This document shows, piece by piece, positions 19,815 through 31,897 of a stretch of 64,000 bases of DNA. Each line of letters opens with the position of its first letter. The stretch's first letter is position 1. Origin of the DNA: Maratus speciosus (taxonomy: Eukaryota; Arthropoda; Arachnida; Araneae; Salticidae); NCBI GenBank assembly GCA_963932465.1, contig OZ010794.1:445548502-445612501 (forward strand). The letters run 5' to 3'. Below the pieces are notes generated by a model. That model saw only the letters and a program-made list of their open reading frames with translations, did not search any database and was not told where the DNA came from. The translations under genes and the position numbers were made by a program.

Positions 19815-20394
19815 TAGTTATGAGCATACAGTTTAGAACCACTTTCAACTAACCTTTAAACTTCAAAGCTTTGGATTTTTAAAATAGATGTATCTTCAAA
19901 TTCCAGTATAAAATTTAACTTTCACACATACAAACGAGTTTAAAGAATCAAATACAATACACATAATTACAGTTACAACAATAAAAAAATATAATCTGAA
20001 TTTTTCAACAAAATTCAAATATAAACACAATTCTGAACATTAATATATGTACACACATCTTTCCGAAACATTTAAATAAATAAAAAAAATACACACATGA
20101 CTTTAATACATTTCAAATATCTTAAAAATTTATGAATTAACAATTTAAACCTAGCATCATCCATTGGATGCATTTTAAACAATACAACATGTAAAATATT
20201 GGTTAACCAAAAATAAGAGGGGGTGGGGAGGAGAAAAAGTGATAAGTGCACTTATCGAAAAAAAAAGATTGTGATCACAACGAAAATACCTTTATACAAC
20301 ACCTTAACTACATTTATACAATAACCAAATTTAAACATTAGATTAACTTTGCTACACAAAATGCGCATTATAAAAACTGTTCACATTAAAAAAT

Positions 20395-20990
20395 ACACAT
20401 ATACCATATATTTTACACATATACCAACTTTCAATATATGAATATAAGAATTCATAATATTTTTGTACTTATTTATACTGAAAAACATTTTGTAACAAAA
20501 GTCTTTAACCGTTCTTTGGGGGAGAGGTTTAGTTAGGATATCAGGAAAGTTTTCCTTAGATCTTACTTGTTTGAGGGTGAATATATTCTCGTAAATTAAA
20601 TTTCTTAGAAAATGATATCTAGCACTAATATGTTTTGTCCTGTTATTTTCGATGGGTGAATGTGAAAAATCAATAGCAGCTTGGTTGTCGCACAGGAGCT
20701 GAGCCGAAATATTTACTTCATTTGGAAATATGTTTAAATTTATACATTCTTTAATAATACGTATTACCCACTGTAAATCTTTAGCAGCTTCCATTAAACT
20801 TATATATGTTATGTATTCTGACTCCACTGAAGAAAGTGCTACGCATTTTCGTTTAAACGTGCGCCAGATAATAGGAGCCTCATCTAAAAATAGAATAATC
20901 CCCCCCCCCCCCTCCTCATCGAAAAACAGTCATATGGATTTAATGCGAAATCTGCATCACTGTAACATGAAAGTTTTAAAATTTTATATA
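20395..20990 (-). pseudogene. Copia RNase H domain
   Basis: Minus-strand frame with IIWRTFKRK, ALSSVESEYITYISLMEAAK, DNQAAIDFSHSP, RTKHISARYHFLR and EXFPDILTKPLP-type blocks: the complete motif order of copia RNase H up to the pol C-terminus. A C-run at about 20901-20913 (G-run on the coding strand) breaks the frame upstream. Confidence 0.9.
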
Positions 20991-21250
20991 TGAAAAGTTA
21001 AGTTTATAGTGTTGCGTAGATTTAACATAACCCAATAAGTTTAATAAATAACTCCAGTGAACCATGCCAGGGTTTTCCTGATACTGAGATAATATATTAA
21101 CTGCAAAGTCAATAAGACATCCAATTAATCTACGGTACGGGATTTTAATCATCTCTTGAATTTCGGTTTCGGTAGTTGGCGAATCCGTTTTAGATAAAAT
21201 AATTCCGTCGGTTCAGGTTTACGCTCGTTATTCGTTTCTTCATTAGAGTC
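20991..21250 (-). pseudogene. Copia reverse transcriptase remnant, core deleted
   Basis: Only the far C-terminal RT segment is readable: PYRRLIGCLID, ILSQYQENPGMVHW and LLGYVKSTQHYKL. Less than 100 bases separate it from the integrase tail, so the fingers and palm, including the YVDD catalytic block, are missing; this needs a deletion of several hundred bases or more. Confidence 0.85.
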
Positions 21251-21283
21251 CGATTTAGATTCATCAGATGAGCTGTAGATATT

Positions 21284-22250
21284 TCACTTTGGACCCAGTA
21301 TGATTCCTCTGCGCTCTTCTTTCGGAAAAGTAACGTTTATAGTTTCTACCGTTTTACGTTCCTGGGGTAACCATATGCGGTAACATTTAGTGAAAAGTGC
21401 GTATCCGACTATTATACCTTTCTGGGCTCTCATTGAAAACTTATTTCTCAGTTGTTTAGTCTTTCCCACGTAAACAGTACTGCCGAAGGGTTTCAGGTGT
21501 TTTACGGACGGTTTTCTTCCTCCATACAATTCAAATGGAGTTTTTTTAATTACCATGACAGACTTGGTTCCCACGTATAGACAAAAGTTAGTAATGCTTC
21601 TGCCTAAAAACTTTCTCTTAACTGTCTGTCATGTAAAACGGCTTTTATAGCGTTTAAAGCCACACGATTGAAACTTTCCGCGTTGCCGTTTTGCTCGGGG
21701 GTATACTCGTTATTTAATTCATGATGTATTCCTTGATCTTCAAGGTATTTACTGAAAGCCGTATTGTTATATTCACCATCATGGGCAGATCTAACATTTA
21801 TTATCTTGCGATTTAGAAATCTTTACGCCCTTTTTTGGAACCGTTTGAAGCATTCAAAAACTTCATTTTTTTGTTTAAGTGGGTAAACAACTACTTTTTT
21901 AGAATAGCCGTCAATAAAGCTCACAAAATATCTAGCTCCTCCGTTTGATTTGACCGGAAGGGGTCCACATACGTCAGAATGAATCAATTCGAGCGTTGCC
22001 TATTGGCCTTGTTTGTTATAATTTGTTGTTAATTGTTGTATAATTTTTATAATTTGTTGTTCCTTGTTTGTTAATTGTTTGGCCTATTGGCTTGAACGAG
22101 ACCCTTTGGGATCTTAGCGATCTTACAATCTTCACAAGTAGCATGTCTTTTTCCTTGAAATTTGGCAAACCATGAACTGCATCATTCTTACTTGTGTTTA
22201 AAATGTATTTCGTATTAATATGACAATATATTCGATGTCATTTGTTTAGA
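21284..22250 (-). pseudogene. Copia integrase
   Basis: Broken minus-strand frames with FVSFIDGYSKKVVVYPLKQK (first Asp, near 21910), RSAHDGEYNN (second Asp, near 21785), EYTPEQNGNAESFNR (Glu, near 21690) and the C-terminal PFELYGGRKPSVKHLKPFG and RAQKGIIVGY blocks. These are the copia DDE signature and GKGY-type tail. Several stops; a short A+T insertion lies at 22006-22091. Confidence 0.88.
22006..22091. repeat. Short insertion with flanking GCCTATTGGC
   Basis: Within integrase, GCCTATTGGC occurs at both ends of about 68 bases built of TTGTTTGTTATAATTTG-type words. Looks like a slippage or filler insertion with a 10-bp direct repeat. Confidence 0.6.
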
Positions 22251-22299
22251 TCACCTCCACATTTTTGATTCTGTGCTGAAAAAGCCCTTTTGTCTTTTA

Positions 22300-22675
22300 C
22301 GTAGGGATGTGTTGGTTTGCAAATGAAAAAAACGTTTGTTTTAACAGCTGTAAAAATTTTCCTTCCATTTCTCGATAATGAAGTTAAACGGCCATTTTTA
22401 CACGAAAAAGACATTCCCATGCTGTCAGGGGTTCCCATGCTGACATTAAATTACGTCTAAGTTTAGGCGTGTACATGACATTTTTAAGTTTCAAATTTTG
22501 TCGTTTTTCCTTATCATAAAAACTCATATCTACTGTTCCGATACCTAAAACTGGACATTTAATGTCTCTTATAGCAAGAGACATGTCAGTCCCTCTAACT
22601 GTTTTGTATGTGGATAAAAGCCCCCGATCTTTACAAAGATGTGTGGATGCAGCAGTATCAAAAAGCCTCTCCTGT
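22300..22675 (-). pseudogene. Copia protease and gag-pre-integrase region
   Basis: FDTAASTHLCKDRGLL (about 22620-22668) corresponds to the aspartic protease active-site block, with DTA at the catalytic position followed by the SxHxC run typical of copia. LKNVMYTPKLRRNLMS follows, the usual protease-to-integrase linker motif. Frame breaks around 22430-22440, where CCCATGCTG is repeated. Confidence 0.8.
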
Positions 22676-22678
22676 CTT

Positions 22679-22951
22679 TTACAGAGCTTTGTTTTGCTTC
22701 AAGCATATCAGTGGCAAAACTACTATTTGGGCAATTACCCCCCTTCCCTTTATTTCTTTACTGGGTTTTAAAGTACAATTTGGTGCAATGTGACCCCTCT
22801 TTTTGCACTTGCTACAAACAACATCGCGTTTCAAGAGAGTAGACGTATCCTTACTGCTACTTCTACTATACTGTTTTATATTTTTGCCTCTAGTTTTTTC
22901 TAATTTAGATTTAAATGCAACATTTGTTTTATCTAGATTGCATTGTTGCAA
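22679..22951 (-). pseudogene. Copia gag nucleocapsid zinc knuckle
   Basis: A basic segment containing CSKCKKRGHIAPNC (C-x2-C-x4-H-x4-C), the RNA-binding zinc knuckle of gag, about residue 45 of the open frame. In frame with the upstream gag part except for a TAG at about 22965. Confidence 0.9.
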
Positions 22952-22960
22952 GCGGCTTTC

Positions 22961-23508
22961 CTATAAAAGTAGTTCTTTCAATATGGGATTAAATTTAAAA
23001 TCAGTGTTAGCATAACGATAAATATTAAGAACAATACTAGAAAACTGGTCAGGTAAAAAACGAATAAGCTGGAAATCCTGATAAAGATCCTCTAATTGAT
23101 GTCCTTGTTCCTGCAATTGTTTAATAATTGTACGTAATCTAGCTGCAAACAAAACAATCCCTTCCCCTTCTTCATACCTGGCAGCAAAAAAATTATCCAG
23201 GAGGGATATTACTGCAGCTCTAGTTTTAGATCGATAGTTATCCTGAAGGATACCCATGCAGTCTTAGCATCAGTCGTTTCTGCAAGTAGTGGTCTAAGAT
23301 CTGGAGATACATTTAAATATGTAGAACTAAATACCCTATCACGGCGTAAATTATAGTCACGCTTTTCCTTATATTTTACACTATCATCAGGTGGTTTTTC
23401 TGTACCCCCAATAAATCCCCAGCAACCACGGTCCATAAGGAAGACTTTCATGTTCGCGGACCATGTTGCGTAATTGTCTGGGGTTAAAAATTCAATCTCA
23501 TCCACTAT
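22961..23508 (-). pseudogene. Copia gag N-terminal and central region
   Basis: Starts EIEFLTPDNYATWSANMKV and continues WGFIGGTEKPPDD, a pattern typical of copia gag; after a frameshift near 23240 it resumes with RFLPDQF and related blocks. No in-frame ATG is visible at the start (it reads GTG GAT GAG), so the initiator is lost or lies further upstream, before the TATATA run. Confidence 0.88.
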
Positions 23509-23558
23509 AATATATATATATATATAAACTAGATTAATTACTAAGATAAATACATATA

Positions 23559-24010
23559 CCGGGTGTCCCAAAAATGACTGATGGATTTTAAAATTCAATA
23601 ACTTGCAAACGGTGACAGATATTAAAAAAATTCTTGCAGGAGTGTTATGTAAGATGTCAGGAGTTTTTATGCTGCGATTCTCAGTTTTAGTTACAAATAG
23701 CATTGACAGATGGCGTTGCAAGCAATAACCGCTAAATCCAGGCTCGAATTTTTGGCCTCTCTCTTCTTCCATGCGGAAAAAAGAGATTAAGTTGTATTGA
23801 ATGGTGCCGAAGTACCAAAAATCGGGTCTGGACTGAGCACCTATTGCTCTCAGCGCCATCCATTGCTTGAAATTCGAACTAAAATCAAGAATCTCAGTAA
23901 AAAAATCCCCGACATCATACGTAACCCTCCTGCAAGAATTTTTTGAATATCTGTCACAGTTTGCAAGTTATTGAATTTTAAAATCCATCATTCATTTTTG
24001 GGACACCCGG
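23559..24010. mobile_element. Palindromic Tc1/mariner-type MITE in the copia leader
   Basis: 452 bp from CCGGGTGTCCCAAAAATGA to its inverse, flanked by TA on both sides. About 160-base inverted arms around a centre of roughly 130 bases. A second copy of similar size is at 50826-51276. It lies between the copia 5' LTR and gag, so it is younger than the copia insertion, unless the parent already carried it. Confidence 0.9.
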
Positions 24011-24377
24011 TATATATACAATATATTAAAAAAAACATTCAAGAAAGTAAAAAGTAACAAAAATTCTTACTTATTACGTCCAATCTCATATGGCAAAAAC
24101 CTATGCACTTAATGTTCAAAAACGTAGTCTACAAAAATCCTACATCTGTAGAAATGAAACTCTTATTCTAATCTACTTCATGAATAGGAGAAAAGTTCTT
24201 TCCGGCTACCGAATTGGAAGCATAAAGAGTTGTTATCCAGAAATAGTCTATAAAGACGTTAATTATAATGAAGTCGTCTGTAGAAAGAACCACTTACATA
24301 AAACAGGAACAGAAGTCACCTCACTAAACTGGAACATGAAGCTTATTCGATATTACAGCTGGTATAATTACTGCTCC

Positions 24378-24388
24378 GGCCCATAACC
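24378..24388 (-). other. Copia-type primer binding site
   Basis: On the minus strand GGTTATGGGCC follows the 5' LTR by two bases. This matches the anticodon-side segment of initiator tRNA-Met that Drosophila copia uses as a half-tRNA primer, rather than a tRNA 3' end. Confidence 0.8.
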
Positions 24389-24390
24389 GG

Positions 24391-24977
24391 TGAGAAAAAT
24401 CAATCGAGCTTCATCGATTCATCAGGCCAGAGCAGAGTAAACGCAGTTTAAACAGCCATTACCAGCTGATTAAATATTGAAGAAACGTCGAACTTTTTAT
24501 ACTTTCATTTGAAATCACAAAAGCAGACATCATTACTTTGATGTCGAAAAACTTAAGTCATTAAATATTTAAAAACAAGGTAACTATGATAGACATACTC
24601 TCTAATAGTAACAACATGTTGCTTAAACACTGAAAAATTACATTATTTCCAAAAGAAAAACAGAGCCGACTCTCATATCACAACCAAACAATATATACAT
24701 TTAGTTAAACTGTTACGTCACACCACATATTTGCCGAAAAATTGCATAAAGCAAGATGCTGGAAATAAAAAGTAACAAAAAAAAAAAAACCTCTCCGCAT
24801 TCAGCCGTACGCGAAGACTGCGTAGGATGCGAAATGACTGACTAAAAGAGCGGAGAGATCAGCAATGTGTGGAAGCAAATAATATCTGCTCGTAGCTTGG
24901 GACGAGGTATTGGCAGGAGGATTAAAAATACGTTACGACACTTTTAACTTGCGTAAAACTAGCATACCTGCCTGTGA
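24391..24977 (-). repeat. Copia 5' LTR
   Basis: 587 bp, directly repeated with 19213-19796. Shared landmarks include ACTTAAGTCATTAAA, CAGAGCCGACTCT and CGTACGCGAAGACTGCG. It should contain the promoter, but I cannot place a start site. Confidence 0.92.
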
Positions 24978-25140
24978 AGATAAACAATAATAGTAACTTT
25001 TTCAAAAAAAATTATAAATATCCATCTGTTTAAAATATATTTATTGTTTCACTACATTTTTGTTGATATAAAGTTAAAAAAAAATGTTTCTTTAATTTTT
25101 TTTAAAAACCGTTTTTTGAGATAATTGCCTCTTTTCCTAA

Positions 25141-25820
25141 TTAACAAATTTATAACTGACTTTTCATTTTCTCAAATTTACAGGTAAAATCACTTTAAAA
25201 TGTTGGAAAATTAATTGGAAAAATACTAAAAAAATTACGCTAAAACATTTTTATATTTGTAAATGTATTTATTATATTTATTAATTGTATTAAATTAATA
25301 TATTAAATGTAAACGTCCTAAATATGAAAATATGTATAATTGTATGTTTTCTCCAGATTTGCATAACATAGGCTTTTAAATTGTACATTATATACTAATA
25401 AGAATATGTACTCTTTCGTACCTAGCGTCCTATATTTTGGATATTAGAAACAAGCATAAAAATCAGCTAGAAATAATTTGACCAAAAAAAAAAAAAAAAA
25501 AAAATGAAAAAAAATGCGTATTTCAAAGAAGTTTATAAGCTAAGATTATATATTATTTATTTGGATGTATGATAGAAAATATACAAATAAACTTACTTTT
25601 TATATTTCGCCATCTTGAAGTTTGGAAAATATTGAACATCGAAAAAAGGCTTCATTTAAGCAATTAAATATCTATCTTGTGTTATCATCTCTCGGTAACA
25701 GATGAAGGCATTTATAGATAATTATTTCATGCAGTTTTCATGTTACAGAAAAAATATATACACAGATTTATTAAAATTCGAAGCGTCCGAAATATAGGAT
25801 GCTAGGAATTAGTTGATAAC
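25141..25820 (-). mobile_element. TTAA-type (piggyBac-like) MITE PB-A, copy 1
   Basis: Left end TTAACAAATTTATAACTG corresponds to the 50615 end of copy 2 (TTAACCCATTTGTGCCTG, read inverted); right end CTAGGAATTAGTTGATAAC corresponds to its 49278 end. Colinear with 49278-50615 in inverse orientation. Lacks the inner PB-B element and so preserves its empty site at 25656-25659. Contains a 22-base A-run near 25481. Non-coding. Confidence 0.75.
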
Positions 25821-26808
25821 TAGATAGAATGGTTTGGGTTAAGTGCCTCGAATGGGTTATATGTTACCTGTTTTTTTTTAGTTTATTCAAAAAGTGATAA
25901 AATGTCAAACTTAACATTTTGTAAAAGCTTTCTACATTCTCAGGGGTCGTACTCTTCATGGACTTTTTCAGGACAAATATCAGTATTTCTTTATACAAAA
26001 ACAAAGGTAGGTTAAACGCTCGAAATTTCGCCTTGTTTAAAAGGAGATTTTGTATAAGCAAATACTGGTATCGAAGAATTTCTTGATCTTGAAATTTCAG
26101 GACAAGTACGACCTCATTCATTCATACGCATACACTCTGTAACAAAATGCAAAATGTGATACTCTGCGGAACAATCTTTATTGCGGTCTGCAGAATCATC
26201 ATTGCATATTTATTTTATTAGAATTACTTTAAATAGTCACAAAACTTATAAAATTGGAAAACAAAATGTAGAATTAATAATCGGATTGTAACAAGTTGCG
26301 TAAAAGAAAACTATTTAAAGCAGGTGTCAACAGCAATACTTTCTTCTAAAGAGAACAATTGTACATTCTTTCAAAAGAAAGAGAACATCCCTACTGTCTC
26401 TGTCGCAAGCCATAGAATAAAAACGTTTTTGGCATCAAAAGATGAGTAATAATGTCTATTAATTAATGCTATCATCAATTTTGATTAGGTGTCGTCTAAA
26501 TTAGGAAATTGTACCAAAATATAAAATTTTCAATATCAGCATCTGATTTTAACATCATATTTGGGTTCTCCGGTAAATTTCACTATTGGATTCTAAAGCA
26601 GCAAATAACAGGAAACAGCGAAAGAAACTGAGATAAGGGATTCTAAATCAAGTTTATAAATACAATAAGGTTTTTGTCAATTTATGAGTATCACTTAAAA
26701 CTCCATTAGTTCTAGGCATAAAGGTGAAGATTTCAAACTCATGAATGTCAAGTGACCACATTTGTATTCTTTTACTTAATTTAATTAAACTAGATTAAAT
26801 ATACAGTA
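25821..26808. other. Unassigned non-coding stretch
   Basis: No recognised element. An 85-codon minus-strand frame (25864-26121) shows no domain and has biased composition; I do not call it a gene. Confidence 0.45.
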
Positions 26809-27646
26809 CAGTCGAACCTTCTTATCCCGACACTGTAATGATCAGAAAAAAGTTTCGTCATAAGCGGAATGTCGCGATAACCGGAGTTTGAAAAAATATG
26901 TTTATAAAAAGCTGTATTTTTAATTTGTTTAAGACAATTTTAAATTCATTACTGTTCTTGCAGTTTCAAGCAATGAAACATCATTTTTAAACTAAATAAA
27001 CACAAAAACAAAATTGAAAAGAATAAAAATCAGATTTATGATGACTTGCTTTTTTTTATTGTTACAGGAAATATTGATGAATTAAGGTTTGCTTATCCCT
27101 AGATGTGCTTCCTAAAATTATTTTTTCAATATTATACAATGAATTATAATCGATATTCCTTGTTTCAGAAATGGATGTTAGATAATTTCTGATCGTTTCA
27201 ATGCATTGCAATGCTTAGGTTTTAGTCGGATGAAAAACGCCGTGTAACCACAAGAAAGCGCCGACTGACCAGAACAAAAAGACCACGAGTAGACTGATAC
27301 GTCTATCTAGAGCTTAAGTGGGTCATTCATTGTATGTGGGTTTATTTATTCAGAAAAAGGATTTAAAATTTCTCATTTATCTCAATGGGTATTTTAGACA
27401 CTTTTGTGAAAAGTTTGGCTAAGGCATTTCTTTTTAAGTCTTAATTCCCGTGCTTATAAGATGGATTATGAAAAACGGAGAATTTTTCTAAACCGTCGGG
27501 ATATCCGGAGTTGAAAATTATTCAACGACGTAAAATCCGGAGTTTATTTACATTAAAATCATATACAGAAAATCGGGACTTGGAAAAACTGACTTGATAA
27601 GCGGAGTGACGTGAAAACCGGGTATCGGGATAACGAGCTCCGACTG
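26809..27646. mobile_element. pogo/Tigger-like MITE, TA-flanked
   Basis: 838 bp. Left end CAGTCGAACCTTCTTATCCC, right end (inverted) CAGTCGGAGCTCGTTATCCC, with TA on both outer sides. Subterminal repeats such as GATAAGCGGAGTG and GATAACCGGAGTTTG extend the inverted similarity. No transposase remnant seen. Confidence 0.85.
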
Positions 27647-28536
27647 TATTTGCAAGTGAGGTTCGAAGTTTACAGACGCGGTCGCGCCACCACACGACAC
27701 TATTAATCCTGACACAAGGAGTAGTCTGATGTCATCTGTCCACACAAAGAATTTTGGACAGTATTTAAGTGAAATACTTGCTGAGGAAGCTACATTTTAA
27801 CAAGGGAATTGTGCAACGTGACTAATTTTATGGTATGACGCCAAACGCTGACACTACCCTTTTCCTTTATAAAAAACTTTTGTCCACTCAGTGCCATTAA
27901 ATGCTGAGTCTGCTTGGTGTTTGCTGTTTCTGGATGTGTTATGCATCACTGCTATCAGACAATGACCTAACCCGTCTTTGACATGAATAGCAATTATTTC
28001 ATTTCATCAAAACAATTAATAGTACACTCACAGGGCTACTAAAATCCTTATTCTATCTTAAACATGTTATAATCGCTACTAAGTCAGTTATAAAGCATTA
28101 AGATATTTAATAGTACTTGAGTCTCAATTATATACATATATGTATATCAACATATCGAAGAAGAATTTTTTCAAACCTTAGAAGAATTTCTCCATTATTA
28201 TATGAAGATCTGAAAAGTTTCCTTGTTAAAAAGTTGACTACTTTTTCTCCTAAACGAAGATATATTTAATAAACTTGCTCAAGATTAATTTCTCTTTTAT
28301 GCAGTGATATCCTTCTATTCAATTCCGTTATATTTTTAAACTAAAACTTACGAGCTAAATGAACTTTATGAACTTTATAAACTGATATTATTACTTTATG
28401 TATAAATATGTATATTTAAAATAGTGTTATTGTAAATAATAGAAAGATAGAAATATTGATATATTTGAAATCATGATATTTACAGTCCCACGTGTAAAAT
28501 ACCAAATTGTAAAATAATGTACATTTTTTCCCTTAA
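27647..28536. other. Unassigned non-coding stretch
   Basis: No gene or recognised repeat; TATACATATATGTATAT palindromic simple sequence near 28130. Confidence 0.45.
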
Positions 28537-29279
28537 GGGGGCACAGGATGTTTAAACTTTCAAAAAATCAGTTTTTGGATTTTGTTTTATTCTGAATGTT
28601 TGAAAGACTCTCAACAATTGCAAAAAACACCTTTCAAATACCCGCATTATTTCTTGAGTTATAACCATTTATAGACTGTGAGTATAATTGGAAGTCAATT
28701 GATATTGAAACTTTAACACGCGTTTTCTCAGATTAGTAAATTTGGAGTTTGCTTGCACTGTTACTTTCAAACTATATAAGCTACAGCTTTAAAAATTAAG
28801 AAAATGTGCATTTTTTATAGTCTTCATGCTAAAAACAAACAAATTCACATATTTTGGCTACTTATGTTTTTGCATTTGAAAAACTTGAAATTTTTTTTTT
28901 AAATTTTGAATTTTCTTTTATTTTGTACTAAAATTAAATTTTAAACAAAACTTTTGGTATCTATTTTTATTTTAATTTAGAAGCAGGTGTGTTATGATTC
29001 TCTTTTGTTCAAAAATTGTTTTCTATATGCATAATTTAGTTTTATCATACACAGCACTTAATGATTTTAATTCACGAATTAGTGAGATGAAATTTTAAAT
29101 TTAAAACTTAATTATTAATTTCCTATATACAACATTTATTTTTCTGAATAATATAGCTAAGAATAGATACTTTAGGCAGAAAGAAAAAAAAAATTAATTA
29201 CATATTCTTTGTATTTTGGTACTTTGAAAAAGGCGATGTTTTTGATCGTTTCGACAAACTCAAAATGGCCTGTGCCCCC
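28537..29279. mobile_element. TTAA-flanked MITE, GGGGGCACAGG ends
   Basis: 743 bp. Left TTAA then GGGGGCACAGG; right CCTGTGCCCCC then TTAA: 11-bp perfect TIRs and the 4-bp duplication used by piggyBac-type transposases. Interior A+T-rich, no coding remnant. Confidence 0.88.
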
Positions 29280-29283
29280 TTAA

Positions 29284-29919
29284 AAGCTTCAATAAATATA
29301 AATTCTTTTCATTCTTCCTCTGGGTTAGCTGGAAATAGATAGATCCTTCCTCCTGGGTTTCAGGCATATTCTTGGGGTTTAATCCAATGGGTCGGTCAAC
29401 CAGGAAGGATTCTCGTGTGTCGTGTCAATTTATGAAAATTAAACATGTTCTTAGTACCACTGCGTGTTGTTATTGTTACAGAAATATCAATCCTTAATGA
29501 GTACTTCACAATATTTTTAGAACAACCAGTTTTCATTAATTAAATGTAAAAATTTTACATTTAGAAACATGCCACTCTAATAATATAGCAAAGATTCAAA
29601 GATACTATGCATTCGTAGGAAAACTCTTCCTTACTTATCATTATATTAAGACTAAATCATAGATGATTTATGATAATTTTATTATCATTATAAGAAGATT
29701 ATAAAAATAGTGTATGAATTTCAAAGAAAAAAAAAACGTCTCCTGAATTGTTCCAGCTCTACTTATGTTCTCCACGGATTACACGTACGTCTATAGAAAA
29801 TAAAATATTAAGTAACAATTTTTTAGAAAAAGTATCATTCATCGTAAAACTTTAACAATTATAAATATAGTGGTACTACTCTCCATTTTATTTTCATAAA
29901 CTTTACACTCTTTGAAAAA
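29284..29919. other. Unassigned non-coding stretch
   Basis: No gene or named repeat. The far end grades into the minisatellite that starts near 29920. Confidence 0.4.
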
Positions 29920-31545
29920 TTTCTCAAGAATAGTTTTGTTATATTGTTCTCATTGATTACCTTTCGATTATTTTTATGTACTAAGCTTCACTCGATGAAG
30001 GTTGAAGAATAGTATAGTACGAGAATTTCTCAGGAAAATTTGTGTATTATCACTGATTTTTATCCGCTTATTTTTGTGTATTAACATTCATTTGATGTAG
30101 ATAAACAATAATATGGTGCGAGAATTACTCAAGAATTTTTTCTGTGGCCACTGATTTTCTTTAGCTTATTTTTGTGTATTAAACTCTACTGGATTCAAAT
30201 TAAATAACAGTATGATGTGAGAATTTTCCAGGAATGCTTTTGTATGGCCATTGATTATCTTTCGCTTACTTTTGTGTATTAAGGGTGATTTTCAAAAAGT
30301 GTCGTGTTTTACTGTCCTTTCACTTTTGCACAGAAAAATAGTTAAATATCATAATTTTAATTACTGCATTTTAAATATCATGTTTTTTTAATGATAATTT
30401 ACAGATATATTATTATTTATAAAATATTTAAAAATAAGAAATATATTCTTTTGTAGTCAAAATGTCATTACCGTAGGTTGTCCCAATAAGCAAATTATTC
30501 GGTAAAGATTTGACTCAGTTCTATTTAAAACAGATGGTTATAATTTTTTAAATACATTTTTATTTATTAAGCTGCTACTAATTAAAAAAGTATTTATTTT
30601 CATTTATTAAATTTATCTATAATTCTTAATAATTATTTTAAACCGTGCCCTAAGAAAGAGTGTCATTGTTATGCTTCTGACAAAAAGTTCATCTAGAATT
30701 TTTTAGAGGGCAGTACATGCCTTTTCATCAAGGCAAAAATACTTCTTAAAAGTCAACTTGTTATCAGGTTTAGGTGAATAGAATAAATAGTTTTATAGTT
30801 TCAATAAAACAAGCAAAGACTTTGAATGTTTTGGTGAGTATTTTTCTGTACGTCTTTACCGTACCCACTTCTAATTGATAATTAAATGAACTTTTATTTC
30901 TTAATCTGCTTTTATTATATAAGAAGTAGAAAATCATTGTATGGGCCAGAAGATATAATGACTGCTATTTATGCCTGGGGAAAAATAAAAATATTTTGCT
31001 TAATTTGTCATTACCGTAGATGTCATTCTTGTGCTCACTTTTTGTCATTACCAAGTTCAGTAAAATTAAAAAATTAGTTTTAAAATGTAAAATTTGTAAT
31101 TTGGTCTCTGCTGATGCTTGTATATTAATGTTTATGAAGAAAGGTAATTTAAGGAAAGGATAAAGAATAGGATAATAGATAATAGATAGGATAATAGATA
31201 ATAAAGGCATTTAGAAAAAATTAAAACTTTCTGATTATTTCTAAAAATTAGATTTTGTTATTCCAAAACATGGAGAGATTTTGAAAATAACCCATTAATT
31301 TCCACTCGACGCAGATTAAAGAATATTATGGTGCCAAAATTTCCCAGGAATGTTTGTGTATTGTCATTGATTTTCCTCCACTTATTTTTGTGTATTAAGC
31401 TTCACTCGATACAGATTAAATAATAGTATGATGGTAGAATTTTTCAGGAAGGTTTTGGTATGGTCATTCATTACCTTTTGCTTATTTTTGTTTATTAAGC
31501 TCCACTCGATACAGATTAAAGATTAGTATGGTGTGAGCAAAAGTG
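29920..31545. repeat. About 117-bp minisatellite, split by an insertion
   Basis: Five to six diverged units, each with CTTATTTTTGTGTATTAAGC, ACTCGATACAGATTAAA-type and GAATTTYTCAGGAATG blocks. Units lie at 29920-30278 and 31299-31545; the gap is a TTAA element inserted at the TATTAA of one unit. Confidence 0.85.
30283..31294. mobile_element. TTAA-flanked element inside the minisatellite
   Basis: 1,012 bp with ends GGGTGATTTTCAAAA and, inverted, GGGTTATTTTCAAAA-like; TTAA at 30279-30282 and 31295-31298. Removing it plus one TTAA restores a normal minisatellite unit, which proves the boundaries and the TTAA duplication from sequence alone. GTCATTACCGTAG occurs twice inside (30464, 31009). No recognisable transposase. 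Confidence 0.88.
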
Positions 31546-31854
31546 CAAAAAAATTTATGCTTCATAAAAATCAGGATTTTTAGCATGCTGCGGGACGGTA
31601 CTTGGAACACCTAAACACTGGAAAGTCTCATGTAAATTAGAACACTGCCAGCACTAATACCTCAGGACCTTTTCTCAGCTTTCTTGGTAATTTTTTGTCT
31701 AAAGAAAGGATTTGACGTAATACGGTGCTTAGTACAATAGAGCACCGATTATCAGAACTCCAATTAACCGAACTTCCAATTATCCGAACAGTCAATTTCT
31801 CTCAAAAAATACTTTTTAACCGAAATTCAAATTATCCAAACAGCTTATTTCCTT

Positions 31855-31894
<40 letters not shown>

Positions 31895-31897
31895 GAA

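Larger units (their letters stand above)
19213..24977 (-). mobile_element. Ty1/copia LTR retrotransposon, full length but defective
   Basis: 5,765 bp, minus strand. Evidence: two LTRs (19213-19796, 24391-24977), a 5-bp duplication agata outside both (19208-19212, 24978-24982), a copia-type primer site next to the 5' LTR and a polypurine tract next to the 3' LTR. Gene order is gag, zinc knuckle, protease, integrase, RT remnant, RNase H, as in copia. It cannot move alone: gag is frameshifted and has a stop, and the RT core is gone. A MITE sits in the leader. Visible divergence between the LTRs shows it is not recent. Confidence 0.95.

Noticed and set aside
23209..23859. 216-codon frame as a single gene
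   Set aside because: Half is copia gag and half is the antisense of a MITE inserted next to it; the fusion is accidental.
29920..31545. CRISPR-like or regulated repeat array
   Set aside because: Units are diverged, contiguous and without unique spacers in a eukaryotic TE context: a minisatellite.
31725..31897. N-terminal part of the 127-codon frame at 31725-32108 as protein
   Set aside because: It translates the Tigger terminal repeat and a poly-T run; only the later part resembles transposase.
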